64,000 nucleotides of DNA from Candidatus Obscuribacterales bacterium (GTDB lineage: Bacteria; Cyanobacteriota; Vampirovibrionia; Obscuribacterales; Obscuribacteraceae): positions 1 through 64,000 of the forward strand of contig JAIETF010000025.1 of assembly GCA_019745415.1 (NCBI GenBank), in the 5' to 3' direction. Each line of letters starts with the position of its first letter. Position 1 is the first letter of the stretch. The notes beneath the pieces were generated by a model that saw only the letters and a list, made by a program, of their open reading frames with translations, was not told the DNA's origin and searched no databases. Position numbers and translations under genes: made by a program. Positions 9,535 to 16,830 of the stretch are shown piece by piece.

Positions 9535-9588
9535 ATCGCGTCCAAGTAATTTACGCCCAAGTAATTCAAGTATAAGTAAACAATTTAG
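9529..9588. repeat. four 15-base degenerate tandem repeats spanning the kdsB stop
   Basis: AAGTAA recurs at 9529, 9544, 9559 and 9574, exactly 15 bases apart, with partly conserved filler (AAGTAATTTACGCCC, AAGTAATTCAAGTAT). The first copy contains the last codon and stop of kdsB; the others form the spacer to the next gene. Looks like local slippage duplication. Confidence 0.7.
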
Positions 9589-9616
9589 CTGACCCATTGA
9601 GTTGAAGAGAGAAAAA

Positions 9617-10492
9617 ATGCTCAATCAAACAACACTCAAAAACAGAATAGCCCTGCCGGCCACCCTCGCCCTGACAATGTCGCTAGTGTCGGCAATTGCA
9701 CCGTGGGCGGTGCAAGCCGCCAACGACTCTAGACAAGTGCGTTGGGCCCCTTCCAACCCGGCAGCCACTAAACCAGTAAGAGCCATAGACCCTAAAAATC
9801 TACCCGACTTTGCCGTCTATGAAGCACCGCCCTATCAAGGCGAAAACTCGCAAGACGGCGGCGGACGCATACAGATGCCTGCGGCAGGCGGCGACGGTCA
9901 ATCAGGCACTGCTCTGAAGGCAGATCTAGCCTCGGCCACCCTGCCCACCACCACCCATATGAAACTGGTGCTGGAAACTATTGTAGACGCCAAAACCAGC
10001 CAGCCAGGCGATATTTTTGAAGCCCATGTCAAGGACGATTTGTTTATTGGCACGGTCTTACTGTTGCCCAAAGGCAGCCTGGTGAGGGGACGAGTCTTTG
10101 AAGTGACCAAGCCCCGCTTGCTCAGTCGCGCTGCCAAAATCGGTCTCAAACTAGAGCAAATCGCCACCCCCCAGGGTGAAGTAATTCCTCTAGATGCCGC
10201 CCTAGAGTTTCAGAAAGGATTGACCAATACCAAAGGGCAGCTCGACCCCGGCACCAACTTTGGTACCAGAGTAGAATCGAGCGTTCGCTCGGTAACAGGC
10301 ATGAACAGCTCAGGCGCCGCTCGCAACGCACTTATCGCCGCCAACGTCGCCACCCTGGGCGCACCGGCAGTAGCAACCGCCATAGGCAGTTCAGCCATCG
10401 CCATATTTAAGGCAGGCGATAATGTCAGCCTTGCCCCCGGACAAGAGCTAGAGATTCAGCTCACCAACGACCTGGGCTTGCAGCTGAACTAA
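9617..10492 (+). CDS. exported protein of unknown function
   Basis: 291 residues from ATG 9617, chosen because GAAGAGAG sits 5 bases upstream; an in-frame TTG at 9602 has no such signal. Signal peptide at residues ~1-34 (hydrophobic core ALPATLALTMSLVSAIAPW, then AVQAAN). Residues ~110-200 (ETIVDAKTSQPGDIFEAHV, LLPKGSLVRGRVFEV) resemble a small beta barrel, as in TrbI/VirB10-like beta domains, but similarity is faint. A hydrophobic Ala-rich segment lies near 230-260. Role unknown. Confidence 0.65.
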   Translation: MLNQTTLKNRIALPATLALTMSLVSAIAPWAVQAANDSRQVRWAPSNPAATKPVRAIDPKNLPDFAVYEAPPYQGENSQDGGGRIQMPAAGGDGQSGTALKADLASATLPTTTHMKLVLETIVDAKTSQPGDIFEAHVKDDLFIGTVLLLPKGSLVRGRVFEVTKPRLLSRAAKIGLKLEQIATPQGEVIPLDAALEFQKGLTNTKGQLDPGTNFGTRVESSVRSVTGMNSSGAARNALIAANVATLGAPAVATAIGSSAIAIFKAGDNVSLAPGQELEIQLTNDLGLQLN

Positions 10493-10493
10493 A

Positions 10494-11729
10494 TTAAGCC
10501 TTAACGGTCTTGCGCTTAGCTGCAGCTTGTTTGATCTGCTCCTTTACCATATGCAGATTGCCATAGAATGTCTTATTGGCCGGCTCAAGATTGAGAGCGC
10601 GCTGAAACTGCTCTTGTGCTTCCTCTAGATAGTTGCGCTTCTGATAGATAACCCCGAGGTTATTATGAGCCCAAGCATGATTCGGCTGCATCTTTATGCA
10701 AGCCTTAAGCTCTTTAATCGCTTCATTTAGCTTGTTCTGCTTAAAATAAAGGTTGGCTAGATTGTAATGCGCCGAAACCAGATAAAAATTGTGGTGCAGA
10801 ACTTGCTTATACTGCTCTTCCGCCTCTTCATACCGGCCTTCGTCGGCAAGCAACGAACCAAGGTTAATGCGCGCCTCTAGATAGTCGGGGCGTTTATGAA
10901 CGATATACTCATAGCGATCAATCGCTTCTTTGTTGCGCCCCTGCAAATGCATAATCACAGCACCTTGATGCTGCGCTTCCCAAAACTGCGGCTTAAGGCT
11001 CAAGGCTTTGTTCAGCTTGTGCAAGGCCTCTTTGTACTGCTTCTGCTTAGTCAAAGCAACAGCTTCTCTGTAATACTTCTCGGGGTCTCGCTCTTCGATA
11101 GGAGAAGCCGGTGCAAGCAAATCTTGCAGAAGCGCTTGCTTTTCTTTGCGCTCCTTATCGTCTAGATACTCTTCCAGCTCGATCTTTTCAGCTTCATCCA
11201 TGGGTTTATCAATACCCGGTCTGAAAACACGACGTTTCTCTTCGCCTTCTTCCTCGCCATCTTCAGACTTGCTGGAAGCCTTATCGCTGCTTCCGCTTTT
11301 CTCGCTACTCGGGGTAGACTCTTCTGCTGAATCGTCTGCAATAGGCTTAGCCATTTGCTTAGCAGCAGGTTTAGGTGTCGACTTGGGTGCTTCAGTGGCA
11401 CCACTAGCGCCACCACTCTCGGAAGCTGCTTCTTCTTTAGCTTTACTCTTCAAATCAGGCGCGACCGGCTTAGTCTCTTCTTCTTCTGCATCAGCCTCTT
11501 GCACAGCTTCTTTCTTTTTGCCGACAAAGGGTATACCAGGCATCTTTACAGAAGGCATTTTCATAGCCGGCATCTTAAGGCTGGGCATCTTGAGCTCAGG
11601 CTTTTTGAATGCCTGAGCAGCGGGGGCGGTTAGGCAAAGCAAGGAAAGTGATAAGGCCAGCGGCATTGCCTTGGCAGAGCCGACAAAAAATTTCTTCGCA
11701 TCGAGAATAGCTATTTCAAACATCAGCAT
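10494..11729 (-). CDS. exported TPR protein with acidic low-complexity linker
   Basis: 411 residues. Signal peptide ~14-40 (KAMPLALSLSLLCLTAPAAQA) is followed by repeated KMPxxKMP-type pentapeptides (~45-70), a long Glu/Ser/Lys-rich disordered region (~75-200) and a TPR array from ~215 to 400 ending in AWAHNNLGVIYQKR and ALNLEPANKTFYGNL. The KMPS/KMPA motif runs five times in tandem. Convergent with the preceding exported protein, stops one base apart. Likely an envelope scaffold. Confidence 0.75.
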   Translation of the reverse strand: MLMFEIAILDAKKFFVGSAKAMPLALSLSLLCLTAPAAQAFKKPELKMPSLKMPAMKMPSVKMPGIPFVGKKKEAVQEADAEEEETKPVAPDLKSKAKEEAASESGGASGATEAPKSTPKPAAKQMAKPIADDSAEESTPSSEKSGSSDKASSKSEDGEEEGEEKRRVFRPGIDKPMDEAEKIELEEYLDDKERKEKQALLQDLLAPASPIEERDPEKYYREAVALTKQKQYKEALHKLNKALSLKPQFWEAQHQGAVIMHLQGRNKEAIDRYEYIVHKRPDYLEARINLGSLLADEGRYEEAEEQYKQVLHHNFYLVSAHYNLANLYFKQNKLNEAIKELKACIKMQPNHAWAHNNLGVIYQKRNYLEEAQEQFQRALNLEPANKTFYGNLHMVKEQIKQAAAKRKTVKA

Positions 11730-11836
11730 CGACGTACCTAAGACGGTCTACGAATCTAATATAATAACGGAGCCTGGGGATAATTGCTTGAGAACATATA
11801 TACAATCGGCTCCAGTCAAACAGTTAAGCCCTACTC

Positions 11837-12505
11837 ATGAGAAGCGGCATGCGTCTGCATAAAAAACATGAATTTCCTGGAAAGCTGCTTGTCGTCGAAG
11901 GTGTAGACGGCTCAGGCAAGTCGACGCAATTAGACCTATTGCGCAATTGGCTGGAAGCCAAAGGTCAAAGTGTAATCTTTACCGAATGGAATTCATCAGC
12001 CCTGATCTCAAAAACCATTCGCAAAGCTAAGACTTCAAACTCGCTTATTCCCGTCACTTTCAGCCTTTTGCACGCCACAGATTTTGCCGATCGCCTGGAA
12101 AATATAATTATCCCGGCCCTTAAGGCCGGTTTAACGGTACTAGCCGATAGATACTGTTACACAGCTTTTGCACGCGATGTCGCCCGAGGCGTAGATAAAG
12201 AATGGGTAAGAAGTCTCTATGGTTTTTCGATAAGACCAGACGGAGCCTTTTACTTTCAAGTGCCGGTGGAAGTCTCACTGAGCCGCATTGCCACTTCGCG
12301 CCGCCCAGGCTTTTATGAATCGGGCATGGACATGGGCATATCGTCAGACCCCATCGAATCTTTCCAGATCTTCCAAAGCCGCATCATTAATGAATACGAC
12401 AAAATGGCTGAAGAGTTCGAGTTTCACGTAATGCCTGCCGAAAAGCCCATACACGACCAGCAGGTTATGTTCCGCAAACTCGCCGCCGACATACTGAACA
12501 GTTAA
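11837..12505 (+). CDS. thymidylate kinase-like protein
   Basis: 222 residues, P-loop kinase of the dTMP kinase family: VVEGVDGSGKSTQ at the N-terminus with Walker A Lys28, an ADRYCYTAFARDVARG segment equivalent to the DRY...A.QG dTMP site, and a C-terminal helical half with SRIATSRRPGFYESG as a LID-like loop. Expected reaction: dTMP + ATP to dTDP. It sits 12 bases upstream of a clear paralogue that lacks the Walker Lys. Family is secure, but since the dTMP-site motif deviates, another nucleoside or non-nucleotide substrate is possible. Confidence 0.8.
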   Translation: MRSGMRLHKKHEFPGKLLVVEGVDGSGKSTQLDLLRNWLEAKGQSVIFTEWNSSALISKTIRKAKTSNSLIPVTFSLLHATDFADRLENIIIPALKAGLTVLADRYCYTAFARDVARGVDKEWVRSLYGFSIRPDGAFYFQVPVEVSLSRIATSRRPGFYESGMDMGISSDPIESFQIFQSRIINEYDKMAEEFEFHVMPAEKPIHDQQVMFRKLAADILNS

Positions 12506-12517
12506 GCAGGAGAAGTC

Positions 12518-13192
12518 ATGGAAAAACCCAAACGGCATGAATATCCAGGCAAACTGGTGGTAATTGAAGGCACCGACGGCGTCGGGCGCTCGACCCAGGT
12601 GGAAATGCTGGCCAACTGGCTGGCGGTGGAAGGTTACGGCGTCACCCGCACTCAGTGGAAATCTTCCAGCTTGATTGCCAAAGCAATTGAAAAAGCAAAA
12701 GATAAGAACGCTCTCAACACCATTACCTTTTCACTTTTGTATGCCACCGACCTAGCCGAAAGGCTGAACAGCACAATCTTACCCGCCCTCAAAGCCGGTC
12801 TAATCGTGCTTGCCGACCGCTACTATTACACAGCCTTTGCCCGCGACGTAGTGCGCGGCGCCGACCCCAACTGGGTGCGCAAGCTGTATGGTTTCGCCCC
12901 CGCGCCCGACCTAGTTTTTTATATGAAGATGCCCATCGAGCCCTTGCTGCGCCGCATCATCACCACCCGCGGTGGTCTAGACTTTTACGAATCAGGCAGA
13001 GATATAGGTATGTCCACCGACCTGTACCAATCGTTCAAGCTCTATCAGTCGCAGATTATGTATGAATTCAGCGAGATGGCGGAAGAATTCGACTTCAAAG
13101 TGCTGGACGCCAGCCAATCTATAGATGAAGTGCAGAAACAGCTGCGTCGCGAGATGATGCCAATATTGGCGGACAAGAGCCTGGCTGGGTAG
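12518..13192 (+). CDS. thymidylate kinase paralogue with Walker A Lys to Arg
   Basis: 224 residues, about half identical to the upstream gene across its length (shared EYPGKL, DRYYYTAFARDVVRGA, DFYESGRDIGMS). Its P-loop reads EGTDGVGRSTQ, so Arg24 replaces the catalytic Lys. In P-loop kinases that change usually lowers or abolishes phosphoryl transfer; the protein could be a regulatory partner of the first or have altered activity. AGGAG lies 7 bases before ATG; the 12-base gap implies one operon. Confidence 0.8.
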   Translation: MEKPKRHEYPGKLVVIEGTDGVGRSTQVEMLANWLAVEGYGVTRTQWKSSSLIAKAIEKAKDKNALNTITFSLLYATDLAERLNSTILPALKAGLIVLADRYYYTAFARDVVRGADPNWVRKLYGFAPAPDLVFYMKMPIEPLLRRIITTRGGLDFYESGRDIGMSTDLYQSFKLYQSQIMYEFSEMAEEFDFKVLDASQSIDEVQKQLRREMMPILADKSLAG

Positions 13193-13543
13193 GCGTGGAC
13201 TCTTGTGTGTAGGGGCTGGGCTTTGAAGCGGGTTGGGCTTAGTGCTGGTCTGATGGACGCGCGGTGAGTGCGTGTGTCTGTTTGTTTTTTGAGTGTCTGC
13301 GTGCATGCGGGTCTGAGTGGATAAGTTTTGATGGGGCGCGCCCACCTCGCTTTGCAACCAGGTAGACAAGAGAGACTTCACTCCGCCGAAATTAGCGTAG
13401 ATTAATGCGATTACTCAGTCGCAGCAATTGGTGCGCCTTCAACTAGCAGCCTGATTTAGGCTGGATAGCCAAGATGCTTGAGCCGTAAGTGTTTTGAGCG
13501 CTGGCTATTGTGCGGCAAGGGCTGAACGAACAAAATATTTCAG
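13193..13543. other. 351-base gene-free, G+T-biased stretch
   Basis: No convincing gene. The first ~150 bases of the + strand are strongly G and T rich (GTGTGT, GGGCTGGGCTTT, TGTGTCTGTTTGTTTTTTG). A GGGCGCGCCC palindrome lies at 13334-13343. I see no tRNA or known RNA family. It separates the convergent kinase pair and dtd. Confidence 0.5.
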
Positions 13544-14017
13544 CTAGACAGGCTTGCCATCGCGACTTTCGAGTAGCAGGGTGACGGGACCGCTATTCAC
13601 CAGGCTCACTTCCATGTGAGCGCCGAAAACCCCTGTGCCCACTGAGAGTCCGCGCTTTCTAAGCTCTTCGACAAAGTGCAGATACAGCCTCTCGCCCTCT
13701 TTGGGCGCCGCCGCTTTGGTGAAACCCGGGCGCCTGCCTTTCTTCCAGTCAGCAAGCAGGGTAAACTGCGAGACCACAATGACGTTGCCCCCGGCTTCCA
13801 CAACCGAAAGGTTCATCTTGTCGGCATCATCGTTGAAGATGCGCAGCTCTGTGGCTTTACCGGCCAAGTAGACGCTATCAGCTTCGCTGTCGCCTTCTTC
13901 AACGCCCAGCAAGATTAGAAGACCGCAAGCTTTACCGTCAGCCGATGAAAATGAGCTGACAAGCTCGCCTTCCACCTCGACGCTGGCTCGTGAAGCACGT
14001 TGTAACACTGCCTTCAT
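13544..14017 (-). CDS. dtd: D-aminoacyl-tRNA deacylase
   Basis: 157 residues, proofreading enzyme that hydrolyses D-aminoacyl-tRNA (and Gly-tRNA(Ala)) esters. The signature motifs are intact: SQFTLLADWKKGRRPGF and the C-terminal NSGPVTLLLES, corresponding to the SQFTL and NxGPVT active-site loops. It starts MKAVLQRASRASVEV like all family members. Cytosolic. It is convergent with the kinase pair and divergent from the tRNA-fMet gene 115 bases away. Confidence 0.96.
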   Translation of the reverse strand: MKAVLQRASRASVEVEGELVSSFSSADGKACGLLILLGVEEGDSEADSVYLAGKATELRIFNDDADKMNLSVVEAGGNVIVVSQFTLLADWKKGRRPGFTKAAAPKEGERLYLHFVEELRKRGLSVGTGVFGAHMEVSLVNSGPVTLLLESRDGKPV

Positions 14018-14131
14018 TATTTAAACTCCCGCTCCCTGCTGTGTTTCAGCGCCAAAAGCGCTCAATTGGACAGTATTAGAATAACCTCTCAGCAAAACTT
14101 GGGTTGTAGTGTGTTAACATTCAAGTATCGA

Positions 14132-14208
<77 letters not shown>

Positions 14209-14222
14209 ATTAAAAGCGTAAA

Positions 14223-14260
14223 AAAGCCGCCAGTTTCGAAAGAGCTGGCGGTTTTCTTTT
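14223..14260 (+). terminator. rho-independent terminator of tRNA-fMet
   Basis: Stem CCGCCAG (14227-14233) with CTGGCGG (14245-14251), extended by A-T pairs, loop of 11 bases, then TTTTCTTTT. Placed 14 bases after the tRNA. Confidence 0.88.
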
Positions 14261-14556
14261 GGGGTAGCCTTCAGAGCGCGCCTTACCCTCTGCCTTACCC
14301 TGACGGGATTAACCGAAAAACTGTTTTTTCCAATTTTTCCTTCATTGCTCTCTCTTTTTAAATTTTGCTGAAATTAGCTCTGGCTCTCACTGTCACCAAT
14401 CCGTAAATAGTCGACAGGCCTGTTGCGCCACCGTCCAGAGCACCACCCGTAGTATCAATTGAGAAGCAGGCGCCAAAACCCTCAGTCGTACGGGTATTGG
14501 TTCGTGTTTAACCACAGCCTCATCTCTTCAGTGGCTGATTATCGTGTCAGGTTCTC
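14261..14556. other. gene-free left edge of the accessory region
   Basis: Nothing coding was recognised between the tRNA terminator and the antitoxin operator. The stretch is T-rich near 14320-14370. It contains no visible integrase fragment and I did not find a second copy of the tRNA 3' end anywhere in the window, so an att site cannot be demonstrated. Confidence 0.45.
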
Positions 14557-14591
14557 ATCGTTTTTAGCGATTTAATCGTTTTTAGCGATTT
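14557..14591. promoter_or_regulatory. two direct operator-like repeats upstream of the toxin-antitoxin operon
   Basis: ATCGTTTTTAGCGATTT occurs at 14557-14573 and again at 14575-14591, an 18-base period. Each copy is itself an imperfect palindrome (ATCG...CGAT). They directly abut an extended -10 promoter, the usual arrangement for autorepression by an antitoxin. Confidence 0.7.
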
Positions 14592-14593
14592 TG

Positions 14594-14602
14594 TGCTATA
14601 CT
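14594..14602 (+). promoter_or_regulatory. extended -10 promoter (TGCTATACT)
   Basis: TATACT at 14597-14602 preceded by TGC, an extended -10 element, 24 bases before the antitoxin ATG. No good -35 hexamer; the -35 position falls in the second operator copy, so bound repressor would block polymerase. Confidence 0.6.
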
Positions 14603-14626
14603 AACCATAAGCCAAGGAGTTTAGTT

Positions 14627-15097
14627 ATGACAGCAGCAACAATGACCTTCGTCCCAAAAGAGGAGCAATCCGCGCCAATTCAAGGTGTTGCAGAGTCGAT
14701 GCATAATCAGCCAGAAACGGGGTTCTCATTGCTTTGCCCTGACGGCGCTAAAGTGCCATTGCCCGAGCCACTTGCAAGAGTTTTAATGGCGGCGGCTGAG
14801 GCATTGATGCGTAAAAACGCAGTAACCATGGTAGTGCGCAGCGCGTGGCTGACTACAAAAGAAGCTGCCGACATGATGGGTTACTCAAGACAAGTCGTCG
14901 TCGACTTGATCAAAAAAAACAAATTGAAAGCGACAAAATTCGAAGGGACAACCCATCGAAGAATCAAACTATCTGACCTTCTTGAGTACATGAATAAAGA
15001 GGACGAAGAAAGATCCGACGCATTCGCGAAGTTGGTCGATATGACAGAAGAATTCGGCGGTTACGATCTGGAAAGCGAGAAAAAAGAGCGCAAATAG
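14627..15097 (+). CDS. HTH (excisionase-type) antitoxin
   Basis: 156 residues from ATG 14627, chosen for AAGGAG 8 bases upstream; longer in-frame starts lie in the promoter. A MerR/excisionase-type winged helix spans about 82-135 (WLTTKEAADMMGYSRQVVVDLIKKNKLKATKFEGTT... then RRIKLSDLLEYM). The N-terminal ~75 residues are of unknown fold. The next gene is a PIN-domain protein starting at the base after this stop, a known type II toxin-antitoxin pairing (HTH antitoxin plus PIN_3-like toxin). It probably binds the upstream repeats. Confidence 0.82.
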   Translation: MTAATMTFVPKEEQSAPIQGVAESMHNQPETGFSLLCPDGAKVPLPEPLARVLMAAAEALMRKNAVTMVVRSAWLTTKEAADMMGYSRQVVVDLIKKNKLKATKFEGTTHRRIKLSDLLEYMNKEDEERSDAFAKLVDMTEEFGGYDLESEKKERK

Positions 15098-15706
15098 ATG
15101 GCATTTTCTGCAATTTATGACGCTTGCGTTCTTTATCCCTTTGAGATTCGCGACGTATTAATGACAGCAGCGCTTACGCGCTGCTTCACTCTTTATTGGA
15201 CCGAAGCCATTTTGGACGAATGCGCTCGCAATTTGATAGCGGATGGACGTGCCACAGAAGAAAACATGAAAGTAATGAAAGACGGCATGAATTCCGTCTA
15301 CCCGTATGCCAATATACCGCTTGCCGACTACGAAAGTCTCATTCCAGTCATGACAAATGCTCCTAAGGACAGGCACGTTCTGGCTGCCGCAGTGGCAAAA
15401 AAAGTAGACGTAATCGTCACTGTCAATTTCAAAGACTTCAAGCCGGAAGCATTAGAACCCTATGGAATAGAGGCTCAACATCCGGATGTATTCGTCCGGC
15501 ACGTGCTCGACCTCGAAGCAAAAAGCTTCGTGGCTGAATTTCACAAACGCAACGAACAGCGTCGAGCCTGGGCAGCCAAAAGAGGAAAGGAACCGCATTC
15601 AGACGAAGCAATTGCCGCTCATCTTGCCGACGCGCAGCCGCCGATGGCCGAGACGAGCGACTTCCTTCTTAAATGTCTGAGAGATCCACGTTTTAAAATA
15701 CAGTAG
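15098..15706 (+). CDS. PIN-domain toxin (VapC-like ribonuclease)
   Basis: 202 residues. The PIN fold is evident in the first ~140 residues: the N-terminal Asp in AIYDACVLYP, Glu in EAILDECARN, Asp in APKDRHVLAAAV and the later VTVNFKDF with its Asp, the usual acidic metal-binding set. Such toxins cut RNA. A C-terminal helical extension (~145-200) ends in ETSDFLLKCLRDP. Start ATG directly follows the antitoxin TAG. The 32-base gap to the nuclease gene downstream suggests one four-gene transcript. Confidence 0.83.
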   Translation: MAFSAIYDACVLYPFEIRDVLMTAALTRCFTLYWTEAILDECARNLIADGRATEENMKVMKDGMNSVYPYANIPLADYESLIPVMTNAPKDRHVLAAAVAKKVDVIVTVNFKDFKPEALEPYGIEAQHPDVFVRHVLDLEAKSFVAEFHKRNEQRRAWAAKRGKEPHSDEAIAAHLADAQPPMAETSDFLLKCLRDPRFKIQ

Positions 15707-15738
15707 CCTCAATCATTGAGCCGAAAAAGGTCAGACAG

Positions 15739-16800
15739 ATGGCAAAGAAGAACACAAACAAAAGCATCGATAAAAATACAGGCATTCCTTTCGAGAAAAA
15801 AATAGCTGGAATATACGAGCAAATTTTGGCACTTGATGGTCCGGAGCTGAAAAATCTCAAGGTCATTCATAACGCAAAACTGGATTCTATTTCGACTAAA
15901 AAGAAAGGCGGCAAGCCGCAAACACATCAGATTGATGTGTATTGGGAGTTTGAGCTGGCAGGAAATGTTTTCCGCGTTTGCATTCAAGCGAAAGACTGGA
16001 AGCGAAAAGTTACGATGGAACAAGTTCTTGCTTTTCGAGGGGTTCTCAATGACATTGCCGGTCAGCCTAAGGGAATTATGATTGCTTCAAACGGATTTCA
16101 ATCAGGCGCACTCGATCATGCACAAACACACGGCATCGAGCTTCTCGTACTAGACGCAGCCGATCAAGAAGAAAGCAAGAGCATCAGAGTGAATTTCGCA
16201 GGCTATAGAATTACTCCGACAGATTTCAAACTCTTTGCTGATGAAGAATGGAATAAGGCCAATGGCTTCACTCCTGGCGCTGCGACGGTACGCGTCAATA
16301 CGGATATGCCACTCATTCTCGAAGATGGCAGCCTCTGGGGAACACTTGGAAATGCGATCTACGAAGCTATTCCGAAACTAAACAAGATAGGTTCGTTTTC
16401 TGGAGAATTTGTATTCCCATCACCAACATTTGCACTGACAGACAATCCGGATCTACCAAGATCCAAGTTGCATAAGGTTTGGGCTCAGGCAGAAGTGTCT
16501 TACTCCATTCAACCAGTGGAGGTAAGACGTGCTGTCACAAATGTTTTGCGTAGCATCACCAATGACAAAAAATATCTTGTAGATGACTTCGGCAAACTCG
16601 TTATGGCAAACAAACCTTTTGAAGCTAGCGGTCTAGTTGAGTTTCCGGATGGACACAAGATGCAACTCTCCATCGTGAACATCGGACACCTGAGCGAAGA
16701 AGCAAAAAAAGAATACCGAGAATCATTGGAATGCTTTGCTAGCGATTCAGGAAATTACCGCAGTCCTCGACCGGACAAAGAAGACATCGAAGATGTGTAA
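15739..16800 (+). CDS. Mrr-like PD-(D/E)XK restriction endonuclease
   Basis: 353 residues. The N-terminal ~150 residues look like an Mrr_cat-type nuclease: IPFEKKIAGIYEQI helix, HQIDVYWEF with Asp66, and CIQAKDW with Gln83-Ala-Lys85, then AFRGVLNDI and KGIMIASNGFQSGA, as in type IV enzymes acting on modified DNA. Residues ~155-350 are an unrecognised C-terminal domain. AAGG lies 10 bases before ATG. It is followed within ~30 bases by the nuclease-STAND gene, and the two look like one defence unit. Nuclease identity is good; target unknown. Confidence 0.75.
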   Translation: MAKKNTNKSIDKNTGIPFEKKIAGIYEQILALDGPELKNLKVIHNAKLDSISTKKKGGKPQTHQIDVYWEFELAGNVFRVCIQAKDWKRKVTMEQVLAFRGVLNDIAGQPKGIMIASNGFQSGALDHAQTHGIELLVLDAADQEESKSIRVNFAGYRITPTDFKLFADEEWNKANGFTPGAATVRVNTDMPLILEDGSLWGTLGNAIYEAIPKLNKIGSFSGEFVFPSPTFALTDNPDLPRSKLHKVWAQAEVSYSIQPVEVRRAVTNVLRSITNDKKYLVDDFGKLVMANKPFEASGLVEFPDGHKMQLSIVNIGHLSEEAKKEYRESLECFASDSGNYRSPRPDKEDIEDV

Positions 16801-16830
16801 ACAACCTATGTGCAAACCTTTTCGAAGTAT

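Noticed and set aside
14209-14630. Integrase remnant or att repeat next to tRNA-fMet
   Set aside because: No integrase motif in any frame by eye and no second tRNA 3'-end copy found in the window.
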